Program-made: the position numbers and the translations under genes
Assembly (NCBI GenBank): GCA_050743075.1
Contig: JBOGDS010000064.1
Coordinates: 1 to 22,971, forward strand
DNA from: JBOGDS01 sp050743075
Lineage (GTDB): Bacteria > Actinomycetota > Actinomycetes > Jiangellales > Jiangellaceae
Length of the DNA stretch: 22,971 bases
Direction of reading: 5' to 3'
Notes under the pieces: generated by a model
What the model saw: only the letters and a program-made list of their open reading frames with translations
Database searches by the model: none
What the model was told of the DNA's origin: nothing
In this document: positions 16,621 through 22,971 of the stretch, piece by piece
Layout: each line of letters begins with the position of its first letter
Numbering within the stretch: position 1 is the first letter of the stretch

Positions 16621-17631
16621 ATGGCACGACCGATCACGCTGTTCACCGGCCAGTGGGCCGACCTGCCGTTCGAGGTGACGTGCCGGCTTGCCTCGGAGTG
16701 GGGCTACGACGGCCTGGAGATCGCCTGCTGGGGCGACCACTTCGAGGTCGGCAAGGCCCTTGCCGACGACGACTACATCGCGAGTCGCAAGGAGATCCTC
16801 GCCAAGCACAACCTGCAGGTGTGGACGATCTCGAACCACCTGGTCGGCCAGGCCGTCTGCGACGACCCGATCGACACCCGGCACAAGGACATCCTGCCGC
16901 CCAGGATCTGGGGCGACGGCGACTCCGAAGGCGTCCGCCAGCGGGCTGCCGAGGAGATGAAGGACACCGCCCGGGCCGCGGCGAAGCTGGGTGTCGAGAC
17001 GGTGGTCGGCTTCACCGGCAGCAAGATCTGGAAGACCGTCGCGATGTTCCCGCCGGTGCCGGCGTCGATGGTCGACGACGGGTACCAGGACTTCGCCGAC
17101 CGCTGGAACCCGATCCTCGACGTGTTCGACGAGGAGGGCGTGCGGTTCGCACACGAGGTGCACCCGTCCGAGATCGCCTACGACTACTGGACGGCGGTCC
17201 GAACACTGCAGGCCATCGGGCACCGGCCGGCCTTCGGCCTGAACTGGGACCCCAGCCACTTCGTCTGGCAGGACCTCGACCCGGTCGGCTTTCTGTGGGA
17301 CTTCCGCGACCGGATCTACCACGTGGACTGCAAGGACGCGAAGCGGCAGGTCGGCAACGGCCGCAACGGTCGGATGGGCTCGCACCTGCCGTGGGCCGAC
17401 CCGCGGCGCGGCTGGGACTTCGTGTCGACCGGCCACGGTGACGTGCCGTGGGAGGCGTGCTTCCGGATGCTCAACACGATCGGATACACGGGACCGATCT
17501 CGGTCGAGTGGGAAGACGCCGGCATGGACCGCCTGGTCGGCGCTCCCGAAGCGCTCGAGTTCGTCCGCCGGCTGGCGTTCGATCCGCCGTCGGCCGCGTT
17601 CGACGCGGCGTTCAGCGCCGGCGGCGACTGA
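16621..17631 (+). CDS. Sugar phosphate isomerase/epimerase-like TIM-barrel protein
   Basis: A 336-residue member of the AP-endonuclease-2/xylose-isomerase-like barrel family. Strand-end residues expected to bind a divalent metal are visible: Glu179 in AHEVHPSE, Asp210 and His213 in GLNWDPSHFVW, the HVDCKDAK segment (234-241), and Glu296 in ISVEWEDAG. The N-terminus TLFTGQWADLPFEVTCRLA and GYDGLEIACWGDHF is typical of family members found next to Gfo/Idh dehydrogenases, where they epimerise or isomerise keto-sugars. The usual size is about 280; the extra loops around 80-110 and 240-270 are common in this subgroup. AAGGAGGA lies about ten bases before the ATG. It is the last gene of the operon, 24 bases after xylA. 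The substrate is unknown. Confidence 0.85.
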   Translation: MARPITLFTGQWADLPFEVTCRLASEWGYDGLEIACWGDHFEVGKALADDDYIASRKEILAKHNLQVWTISNHLVGQAVCDDPIDTRHKDILPPRIWGDGDSEGVRQRAAEEMKDTARAAAKLGVETVVGFTGSKIWKTVAMFPPVPASMVDDGYQDFADRWNPILDVFDEEGVRFAHEVHPSEIAYDYWTAVRTLQAIGHRPAFGLNWDPSHFVWQDLDPVGFLWDFRDRIYHVDCKDAKRQVGNGRNGRMGSHLPWADPRRGWDFVSTGHGDVPWEACFRMLNTIGYTGPISVEWEDAGMDRLVGAPEALEFVRRLAFDPPSAAFDAAFSAGGD

Positions 17632-17727
17632 CGCCTCGCACTCGCGTGAGCCGTCCGCCAAATCGACGGGGGCAATTCGGCTCGGACACGGCACACTGGA
17701 TCTCGAACCAAGTCGAGGTTGGTGACC

Positions 17728-18801
17728 GTGGCGCGGGGACTGGCACACGAGCTGGCGAGGTCGCCACTGCTGCCGGCTCCACGGCAGCCCGGGGACCGCC
17801 TCGACGCGACGCCCGACGGCGACGAACCAGCGCCGTCCGACATCGCCGACGACGCGGAGATCGTCCCGGCCCGTCGGTTGACGTCGCGCGAGCGCGCTCC
17901 GGATCTGGTCCGGCAATACCTGCGCGAGATCGGTCGGGTGCCGTTGCTGACCGCGGCTGGGGAGGTGGAACTCGCCCGAGCGGTCGAGGCCGGTCTCTTC
18001 GCCGACGACAGGCTCGCGACCGGGTCCGACCTCGACGACGGCCTCCGGGCCGAACTGCGCGAGCTGGCCCGGCAGGGCCGTGATGCCAAGCGTCAGCTCA
18101 TCGAGGCGAACCTCCGGCTGGTCGTCTCGGTGGCGAAGCGGTACGTGGGCCGGGGCCTGCCGCTGCTCGACCTGGTCCAGGAGGGCAACGTCGGGCTGAT
18201 CAGAGCGGTCGAGAAGTTCGACTACCTCAAGGGCTACAAGTTCTCGACGTACGCAACCTGGTGGATCCGCCAGGCGATCTCCCGGGCGCTGGCCGACCAG
18301 AGCCGCACCATCCGGATGCCCGTCCACGTCGTCGAGAGCATGAACAAGGTCCTCCGTGTGCAACGTCGACTCATGCAGGACCTCGGCCGGGACCCGACAC
18401 CGGACGAGCTCTCCGCCGAGATCGGCATCGAACCGGAGCGGGTGGTCGACCTGCTCTCGTTCGCGGCCGAGCCCATCAGCCTCCACACTCCCGTCGGCGA
18501 AACACCGGACAACGAGCTCGGCGACCTGATCGAAGACGGCGACTCGGAGACTCCGGCGGAGTTCGTCGCGCAACTGATGCTGAAGGACCATCTGGACCAG
18601 GTCCTGGGCTCGCTCGGGGAACGTGAGCGAGCCGTCGTCCGCCTTCGGTACGGGCTCGACGACGGCGAGGCGCGCACCCTGGAAGAGGTTGGTCGTCAGT
18701 TCGGGGTCACGCGGGAACGGGTGCGGCAGATCGAGGCGAAGACCCTGGCCAAGCTTCGGCGCGGGCGGTTCGCTGCGTCGCTGCGCGAGTACCTACGTTG
18801 A
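17728..18801 (+). CDS. Group 1/2 RNA polymerase sigma factor (sigma-70, RpoD/HrdB-related)
   Basis: A protein of about 357 residues that directs RNA polymerase to promoters. Region 1.2 is VRQYLREIGRVPLLTAAGEVELA; region 2 has EANLRLVVSVAKRYVGRG, LDLVQEGNVGLIRAVEKFDY and the -10 recognition helix KFSTYATWWIRQAISRAL; region 3 follows with RTIRMPVHVVESMNK; region 4.2 is FGVTRERVRQIEAKTLAKL for the -35 element. It lacks the long acidic N-terminus of the main vegetative factor, so it is likely an alternative of the SigB/HrdD class of actinobacteria rather than the housekeeping copy. GTG at 17728 was preferred since GAGG lies nine bases before it; TTG 17719 and GTG 17722 are also in frame. No regulator gene adjoins it, and it ends in a strong terminator. 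Confidence 0.9.
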   Translation: MARGLAHELARSPLLPAPRQPGDRLDATPDGDEPAPSDIADDAEIVPARRLTSRERAPDLVRQYLREIGRVPLLTAAGEVELARAVEAGLFADDRLATGSDLDDGLRAELRELARQGRDAKRQLIEANLRLVVSVAKRYVGRGLPLLDLVQEGNVGLIRAVEKFDYLKGYKFSTYATWWIRQAISRALADQSRTIRMPVHVVESMNKVLRVQRRLMQDLGRDPTPDELSAEIGIEPERVVDLLSFAAEPISLHTPVGETPDNELGDLIEDGDSETPAEFVAQLMLKDHLDQVLGSLGERERAVVRLRYGLDDGEARTLEEVGRQFGVTRERVRQIEAKTLAKLRRGRFAASLREYLR

Positions 18802-18803
18802 CC

Positions 18804-18838
18804 GAGCCGCGGATCCCTGATGGGATCGGGCGCGGCTC
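18804..18838 (+). terminator. Hairpin terminator after the sigma factor gene
   Basis: GAGCCGCG (18804-18811) pairs with CGCGGCTC (18831-18838), and inside it GATCCC pairs with GGGATC around a TGAT loop, with a three-G bulge on the right side. Fourteen base pairs start two bases after the stop codon. There is no strong T run, as is common in actinobacteria. Confidence 0.75.
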
Positions 18839-18870
18839 GTTCGAGCAGACCTGCCTCTTGGGGTAACGAC

Positions 18871-19399
18871 ATGCGCCGCACGCTTCGCGTCGGCATCGGC
18901 CTGGTCCTCGGGGCGATGGTGGTCGCTGGCTGCGGGGGCGAGGACGATGCGTCCGCCGGATCCGACCCCGGACGACGTCCAGACCGACTCCGCGAGTTCG
19001 CCGGATGAGGCCGAGGAACCGGAGGACGACAGTGACGACCCCGGCGACGGTGACGCCAGCGCGTTCTGCGGTCGGATCGCGCAGTTGCAGGCGGAACTCG
19101 ACGATCCCACCGACGACGCCGACGTAGGGGTCTTGCTCGAGTCCATGCAGGAGAGCGTCGAGAGGTTATCCGCGCTTGAGGCGCCGACCGAGATAGCAGC
19201 CGACTGGGCGGCGATCATTCGTGCCTTCGAGTCGTTCGCCGAAGCGGCGGAAGGCATCGATCTGAGCGGTCCAGAGCAGTCGGTAGAACAGATGGAGGAC
19301 CTGCTGAAGGAGTTCGACGAGAGCACAGCGGCCCTCGAGGAGGCCAGTTCGCGGGTCGACGCCTACGTCCGGGAGGAGTGCGGGATCTCCCTGGACTAG
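18871..19399 (+). pseudogene. Small lipoprotein interrupted by a one-base shift
   Basis: The first frame encodes a lipoprotein signal peptide, MRRTLRVGIGLVLGAMVVAGC, with lipobox VAGC, then an acidic start GGEDDASAGSDP. It then goes out of frame and stops at 19008. The next frame over continues with PDDVQTDSASSPDEAEEPED and a helical domain of about 110 residues with two cysteines (AFCGRIAQLQAEL, VREECGISLD), ending at 19399. Dropping one C from the run at 18966-18969 joins the two smoothly into one protein of about 175 residues. This is either a real mutation or a sequencing error in the run. The second part alone could start at ATG 18947 with GAGG upstream but would lack its export signal. 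No function is known; a surface-exposed helical lipoprotein is expected. Confidence 0.65.
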
Positions 19400-19408
19400 G
19401 TTCGAGTC

Positions 19409-19906
19409 GTGGCTGCGTTCCTCCGTCGTCGGCAGCGGATCGGCGGGCTCGAGCTGGACCCTGGTGAACGCCCGCTCGCATCCGCCAACACGGCGTCCGG
19501 TCCCGTGGTGGCGACTGACCGCCGGCTGGTGATCGCGTACCCGGACCGCGTCCACGCCGTCGGCTGGGAGGACGTGGAGCGTGCCCAGTGGGATCGGGAC
19601 GGCGAGGTCCTCGTCGTCACGGAGACGGCCGCAGCCGGCTCACGCCCACCTGAGCACCGGCTACGGATCGAGGAGCCGGGCCGGCTGGTCGACGTCGTGC
19701 GTGAACGGGTCAACGCCAGCGTCGTCCTCACCCGGAGCATGATCATTTCAGGTGAACGTGGCGTCCGGGTGACCGGCCGTCGTCGCCCGGGACAGGACGG
19801 GCTTCGCTGGGTCGTGGCCGTCGATCCTGGACTGGACCTGGACGATCCGGCGGTACGTGCGTCGGTCGATTCCGCGGTGACGAGCGTTCGGGCCGAGGTG
19901 GAGTAG
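19409..19906 (+). CDS. Conserved actinobacterial protein of unknown function
   Basis: A soluble 165-residue protein starting at GTG 19409, ten bases after the preceding stop. The first half alternates short strands (GPVVATDRRLVIAYPD, VHAVGWEDVERAQWDRDGE, EVLVVTETAA), which looks like a small beta-barrel such as a PH-like fold. The second half has DVVRERVNASVVLTRSM and a final helix. Small proteins of this look are often annotated as hypothetical beside tRNA-Asn in actinobacteria, but I do not know a function. There are no membrane segments or signal peptide. The weak ribosome site (AGG about nine bases upstream) suggests coupling to the lipoprotein gene upstream. Confidence 0.75.
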   Translation: MAAFLRRRQRIGGLELDPGERPLASANTASGPVVATDRRLVIAYPDRVHAVGWEDVERAQWDRDGEVLVVTETAAAGSRPPEHRLRIEEPGRLVDVVRERVNASVVLTRSMIISGERGVRVTGRRRPGQDGLRWVVAVDPGLDLDDPAVRASVDSAVTSVRAEVE

Positions 19907-19912
19907 ATGGAG

Positions 19913-19985
19913 CTCCCGCGGTTGGACTCGAACCAACAACCTGCCGGTTAACAGCCGGACGCTCTGCCAATTGAGCTACGCGGGA
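19913..19985 (-). tRNA. tRNA-Asn (anticodon GTT)
   Basis: Read on the minus strand it begins TCCCGCGTAGCTCAATTGG and ends with the matching CGCGGGA plus G, with a TTCGAGT T-loop. The anticodon loop is CTGTTAA, giving GTT. The 7-bp acceptor stem is perfect. The first pair of the anticodon stem (T against C) is a mismatch. The 3' CCA is not encoded. Confidence 0.97.
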
Positions 19986-20054
19986 TTTGGTGCACCAACA
20001 ACGGGCGACCGACGCAGAAGGTTACCAGGGCGGCAGGGTCGGCTCCGAATCGCG

Positions 20055-21038
20055 TCAGACCCGTTCGAGCTCCGTCGGGATGGCGATCACGTCGACCATG
20101 GCGTCGTTGCGTAGAACGGTGAGTGGCAGCGGCGAGCCGATGGCGTCGGCGAAGAGCAACCGTTGCAGGCTCTCCGCCTCTGCGACGGGCGTACGGCCGG
20201 CGGACAGCACCAGGTCACCACTCTTCAGGCCGGCGCGGTCGGCCGGGCCGCCGCCGACGACCTGGACGATGCGAAGGCCGCTCCGCTGGCCGGTGCGTGC
20301 CGCTACGGACGCAGGAACCGGCGCAGGTGTGCTGACGAGGCCCAGGTACGCCCGCCGGACGCGGCCCTCGCGCATCAGCGTGCCGATGATCCGGTGGCTG
20401 GTGGCGTTGATCGGAACGGCGAGGCCGAGCCCGATTCCCGCGACGGCGGTGTTGATGCCGACGACGTGTGCCCGCGCATCGGACAGCGCGCCGCCGGAGT
20501 TGCCGGGGTTGAGTGCCGCGTCGGTCTGGATGACGTCCTCGACGACGCGTGCAGCATGGCCGTTCCGGGTCGGCAGGGAACGTCCGAGGCCGCTGACGAC
20601 TCCCGCCGTGACCGAGCCGGCCAGCCCGAGCGGGCTGCCGACGGCCACGACGAGCTGGCCGACCCGCAAGGACTCCGCGTCGCCGAAGTGCGCGGCCTTG
20701 GGCGTGGCGCCGCGTGCGCGGATGACCGCGAGATCGGACAGGGGATCGGCGCCGACCACGTCGAACGGGCTCTCGACGCCGTTGGAGAACGCGACGGTGC
20801 CACCCCGACCGCTGTGGACCACATGGGCGTTCGTCACCAGGTGGCCGTCGTCGGTGAGGACGACCGCCGAGCCTGCGCCGTCGTAGCTGGACCCGCCGCG
20901 GGATCCACGGACGCGGACGCTCGCCACGTGCGGCAAGATCTCCCCGGCGACGTAGGTGACGATCCGGGAGTACGCGTCGAGGGGGTCTTCATCGCCTTCC
21001 CCGGGCTGTGGCGCCGGGGTCGTTCCGGGTTCGCTCAC
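20055..21038 (-). CDS. HtrA/DegP-type serine protease with PDZ domain
   Basis: A 327-residue trypsin-fold protease. The catalytic triad is clear: His72 in VTNAHVV, Asp102 in SDLAVI, and Ser181 in NPGNSGGAL. A single PDZ domain spans about 235-320, with YLGLVST, GPADRAGLKSGDLVLSAG and PLPLTVLR. HtrA proteases degrade or hold misfolded proteins, normally outside the membrane. Here the N-terminus (MSEPGTTPAPQPGEGDEDPL) is hydrophilic, and no signal peptide or anchor helix is seen, unlike most actinobacterial homologues with a long cytoplasmic head and a membrane helix. It may act in the cytoplasm, or the true start may lie elsewhere. Start GTG at 21038 with a weak GGAA site. No operon partner; upstream is a nitrilase remnant. 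Confidence 0.9.
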   Translation of the reverse strand: MSEPGTTPAPQPGEGDEDPLDAYSRIVTYVAGEILPHVASVRVRGSRGGSSYDGAGSAVVLTDDGHLVTNAHVVHSGRGGTVAFSNGVESPFDVVGADPLSDLAVIRARGATPKAAHFGDAESLRVGQLVVAVGSPLGLAGSVTAGVVSGLGRSLPTRNGHAARVVEDVIQTDAALNPGNSGGALSDARAHVVGINTAVAGIGLGLAVPINATSHRIIGTLMREGRVRRAYLGLVSTPAPVPASVAARTGQRSGLRIVQVVGGGPADRAGLKSGDLVLSAGRTPVAEAESLQRLLFADAIGSPLPLTVLRNDAMVDVIAIPTELERV

Positions 21039-21133
21039 CTGCAGTTCCCGTCCGCACGATTACACAGTTACGAACTCAACGCGGTCAGGTGGCCGTCGTG
21101 TTCCCGGTCCGGCCGATGCCGAACGGCGCCGGC

Positions 21134-21514
21134 TCACTCGTCGCGTAGGTTGTCGAGCGTGGACCCGTCGCCCATACCCCCCACGGTGCGTTCGGATCCG
21201 GTGGGCATGATCTTGCGGCGCTTCCCGAGCAGGCCGCCGGCGGGCGCGGAGTCTCGCGCCATCATGCATGGGCGGTCGGTCGCCGGGCTGAGAGCGACAA
21301 CGGCCTGGTCCATCTGCATCGCGAACCAGGCCTCGTCGCCCTCCCAGATCGGTCCCGGGTCTTGTCCGGAGCGGAGTGCCAGGGACGAACACATCGGGGA
21401 ACACGACGAGGTCGGCGCCCATGGCCGCGGCGTCCTTGGTCAGGCTCTCGACGCGAGCGAGGTCGCCTCGCGGTCCATCAGTACGTAGCCGGCCTGCACG
21501 GCCGCGACGGTCAT
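21134..21514 (-). pseudogene. Nitrilase (carbon-nitrogen hydrolase) remnant
   Basis: From ATG 21514 the frame reads MTVAAVQAGYVLMDREATSLA, the typical nitrilase N-terminus. The next frame continues RVESLTKDAAAMGADLVVFP with DVFVPGTP, where the family has the catalytic Glu (FPEAFVPG) and this copy has Asp. A third segment reads PIWEGDEAWFAMQMDQAVVA, then jumps over about 50 usual residues to LLGKRRKIMPTGSERTVGGM and GDGSTL, and stops at 21134. The part with the catalytic Cys and the last half of the enzyme are absent. Two frame changes, an internal deletion and a C-terminal truncation make it dead. An intact gene would have made an enzyme hydrolysing nitriles to acids and ammonia. Confidence 0.75.
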
Positions 21515-21710
21515 CTTCGCCAGGTGGCCGCACCTCATACCTGTGGAAGGAGCGTATGCGCCCGACCGCCGCCAGGCGATGGTTGGGTGAATCCGGAGCG
21601 GCGATCTTCGCGTGCTGGCCCTCACACCCCGATGAGCCGCCGCCCGTGGCGTGTCCTATCCTGCGGCGGGTGGTGCCTCCCGGCCGGGAGCGGCCAGGCG
21701 AGCGGTCCGC

Positions 21711-21784
21711 GGGGCGGTAGCTCAGCCGGTTAGAGCAGGGGACTCATAATCCCTGGGTCGCGGGTTCGAGTCCCGCCCGCCCCA
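21711..21784 (+). tRNA. tRNA with anticodon CAT (Met, possibly Ile2)
   Basis: A 74-base cloverleaf: acceptor GGGGCGG pairs with CCGCCCC, D-arm AGCTCAGCCGGTTAGAGC, anticodon loop CTCATAA, T-arm GCGGGTTCGAGTCCCGC, discriminator A. It is not an initiator, which would have a mismatched first acceptor pair. It is more likely elongator Met, but a lysidine-modified Ile2 tRNA cannot be excluded by eye. CCA is not encoded. An integrase gene starts 65 bases downstream, so its 3' half probably holds the attachment site. Confidence 0.95.
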
Positions 21785-21811
21785 CTACCAGGTAAAACGC
21801 TGTAACTCGGT

Positions 21812-21848
21812 CCCGCACACGGGTCGTACAGGGGAGTATCCTCCCGTG
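21812..21848 (+). promoter_or_regulatory. Inverted repeats and -10-like box just before the integrase start
   Basis: CACGGG (21818-21823) and CCCGTG (21843-21848) are reverse complements; within them GGGAG and CTCCC flank TATC, and CCCG-CACA-CGGG (21812-21823) forms another small hairpin. TATCCT at 21837-21842 resembles a -10 box that would start transcription at about the ATG at 21850. No ribosome site is well placed (GGGGAG is 13 bases away), so a leaderless message is plausible. No good -35 is seen. Confidence 0.35.
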
Positions 21849-21849
21849 C

Positions 21850-22773
21850 ATGACCTTCGTCAATACCCCGCTGAACACGGACGTGGACCGGCTCGCCGGC
21901 CTCCTCGACGACTGGCGGACGCACCTGCGGGCCAAGCAGCGCCGCCCGGAAACCATCAAGTCCTACCTTGGCGTGGCCCGCACGTTCTGCGCCTACCTCG
22001 ACGGCAAGGGCATGCCCGCCACCGCGGCCGGGGTGAAACGCGAGCACGTCGAGGCGTACCTGGCCGACCTGGTCGACCGCACCTCCCCGGCCAACGTCGC
22101 CAAGCACTACCGGTCGCTGCAACAGCTGTGGAAGTGGCTGATGTCAGACGGGGAGATCGCAGCCTCGCCGATGGCGCGGATGAGCCCGCCGGCCGTGCCC
22201 GAGCAGCCGGTCCCGGTGCTCGACGTGGACGCGCTGAAGGCACTGCTGGCGACAACCAGGGGCAACACGTTCGAGAACCGCCGCGACGAGGCGATCCTGC
22301 GACTGTTCCTCGACACCGGCATACGCGCCGGGGAGCTGCTCGGCCTCGACGTCGACGACATCGACCGGGAACAGTCGTGCGCGTTCGTGATGGGGAAGGG
22401 CGGACGCGGCCGCGCCGCCCCGTACGGCGTCAAGACGGCCGAGGCGCTGCGCCGGTACCTGCGCGCCCGCCGGCAGCACCCCAGCGCCGGGCTGAAGGCG
22501 CTGTGGCTGGGGAAACGGGGCCGACTCACCGACTCCGGTGTCCGGCAGATGATCGAGCGGCGCTGCGACGACGCGAAGATCCCGCACGTGCATCCGCACC
22601 AATTCAGGCACACGTTCGCGCACATGTGGCTCGCCGCCGGCGGGCAGGAGACCGACCTGATGCGCCTCGCCGGGTGGCGGTCGCGGGAAATGGTCGCCCG
22701 CTACGCCGCGTCGGCCGCCGACGAACGTGCCCGCGACGCGCACCGGCGGCTCGCGCTAGGCGACGAGCTATGA
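21850..22773 (+). CDS. Tyrosine-type site-specific recombinase (integrase)
   Basis: A 307-residue recombinase. The N-terminal SAM-like core-binding domain spans about 12-110 (WRTHLRAKQRRPETIKSYLG, WKWLMSDGEIAASP). The catalytic domain holds the full set: Arg159 in DTGIRAGELLGL, Lys183 in MGKGGRGR, His250 and Arg253 in HPHQFRHTF, Trp276 in LAGWRS in place of the second His, and nucleophile Tyr285 in MVARYAAS. It is compact, like XerC/D and small actinobacterial element integrases. It lies directly after a tRNA gene pointing the same way, the standard layout at the end of an integrated plasmid, phage or ICE. It has no arm-binding domain beyond the core. No excisionase is visible here; the next gene is on the opposite strand, overlapping by 6 bp. 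Confidence 0.93.
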   Translation: MTFVNTPLNTDVDRLAGLLDDWRTHLRAKQRRPETIKSYLGVARTFCAYLDGKGMPATAAGVKREHVEAYLADLVDRTSPANVAKHYRSLQQLWKWLMSDGEIAASPMARMSPPAVPEQPVPVLDVDALKALLATTRGNTFENRRDEAILRLFLDTGIRAGELLGLDVDDIDREQSCAFVMGKGGRGRAAPYGVKTAEALRRYLRARRQHPSAGLKALWLGKRGRLTDSGVRQMIERRCDDAKIPHVHPHQFRHTFAHMWLAAGGQETDLMRLAGWRSREMVARYAASAADERARDAHRRLALGDEL

Positions 22774-22962
22774 CAACCCGAGCTCGTCCAGCGCCACCCG
22801 AAGATCGGCCACCGCCTCCTCCGGCGTCGAGCCCTCCCCGTGCGCGCCGACACCGAGGCGCAACTGGGCGTGGGCGCACCACACCCCGTCCTCGTCGCGC
22901 TCCAGCGCGTACGGGACATGGACAGTGCGCTCGGCTGCCGGTGGTGCCATGCTCGCCAGCAT
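22768..22962 (-). CDS. HicB-like small protein (possible antitoxin)
   Basis: A 64-residue protein with the fold pattern of the HicB partial RNase-H antitoxin domain: HVPYALERDEDGVWCAHAQL, then GVGAHGEGSTPEEAVADLRVALDEL. It has no room for the C-terminal DNA-binding part of classical HicB. It starts at ATG 22962 (or ATG 22950), close to the window edge, and its stop overlaps the integrase stop region by 6 bp. No HicA toxin is visible in the window; a partner would have to lie to the right, upstream of this gene. It could equally be a stand-alone HicB-like protein, which are common in actinobacteria. Confidence 0.7.
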   Translation of the reverse strand: MLASMAPPAAERTVHVPYALERDEDGVWCAHAQLRLGVGAHGEGSTPEEAVADLRVALDELGLS

Positions 22963-22971
22963 AGCCGGACC

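Noticed and set aside
15787..18591. A 934-codon open frame on the minus strand
   Set aside because: It is antisense to xylose isomerase, the TIM-barrel gene and the sigma factor, all of which have full sets of family motifs. Long open antisense frames are expected at this GC content.
21521..21710. Possible gene between the nitrilase remnant and the CAT tRNA
   Set aside because: Frames crossing it are short, Arg/Pro-rich and run over the tRNA; no family pattern or convincing ribosome site.
1..22971. CRISPR arrays or tandem repeat arrays
   Set aside because: I looked for regularly spaced repeats and found none. The only repeats seen are short inverted ones and a 7-bp tandem at 1497-1510.

Overview
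This is a high-GC actinobacterial chromosome segment. The mycolate/streptomycete-type three-helix Rieske protein, the group 2 sigma-70 factor, the class I xylose isomerase of the streptomycete type, frequent GTG/TTG starts and two tRNAs without an encoded CCA all fit. The genus cannot be fixed from the sequence; a Nocardioidaceae- or Jiangellaceae-like relative is a guess.

Left edge (1-2611): a patch of decaying genes. On the minus strand lie the C-terminal half of an FAD-linked (berberine-bridge type) oxidoreductase with a frameshift, an intact-looking Rieske subunit gene (qcrA), and a cytochrome b gene (qcrB) that stops after about 70 residues. On the plus strand lies the frameshifted C-terminal ATPase end of a LytS-type sensor kinase. 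The frameshift in the FAD gene opens one long reading frame running straight into QcrA.

Centre (2547-17631): a sugar-utilisation island. A 1514-residue secreted protein (ThuA domain, PQQ-type sugar dehydrogenase propeller, PKD, CBM6-like, PKD, concanavalin-like and Ig-like modules) is divergent from xylulokinase. Then come a ROK repressor with its own promoter/operator candidate and a pentose-type ABC importer (ATPase, permease, lipoprotein), coupled by ATGA overlaps. After a perfect 20-bp inverted repeat follow a Gfo/Idh/MocA dehydrogenase, xylose isomerase and a TIM-barrel epimerase. XylA and XylB convert imported xylose to xylulose 5-phosphate. The ThuA, Gfo/Idh and TIM-barrel components are not needed for that and suggest a second, oxidative (keto-sugar) branch.

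Right part (17728-21514): housekeeping-like genes: a SigA/HrdB-related sigma factor with a strong terminator, a small lipoprotein gene broken by a one-base shift at a C run, a conserved unknown protein, tRNA-Asn, a cytosolic-looking HtrA-type protease, and a shredded nitrilase remnant.

Right edge (21711-22971): a tRNA with anticodon CAT followed 65 bp later by a tyrosine recombinase and a convergent HicB-like small protein. This looks like the left end of an integrated element whose body lies outside the window.
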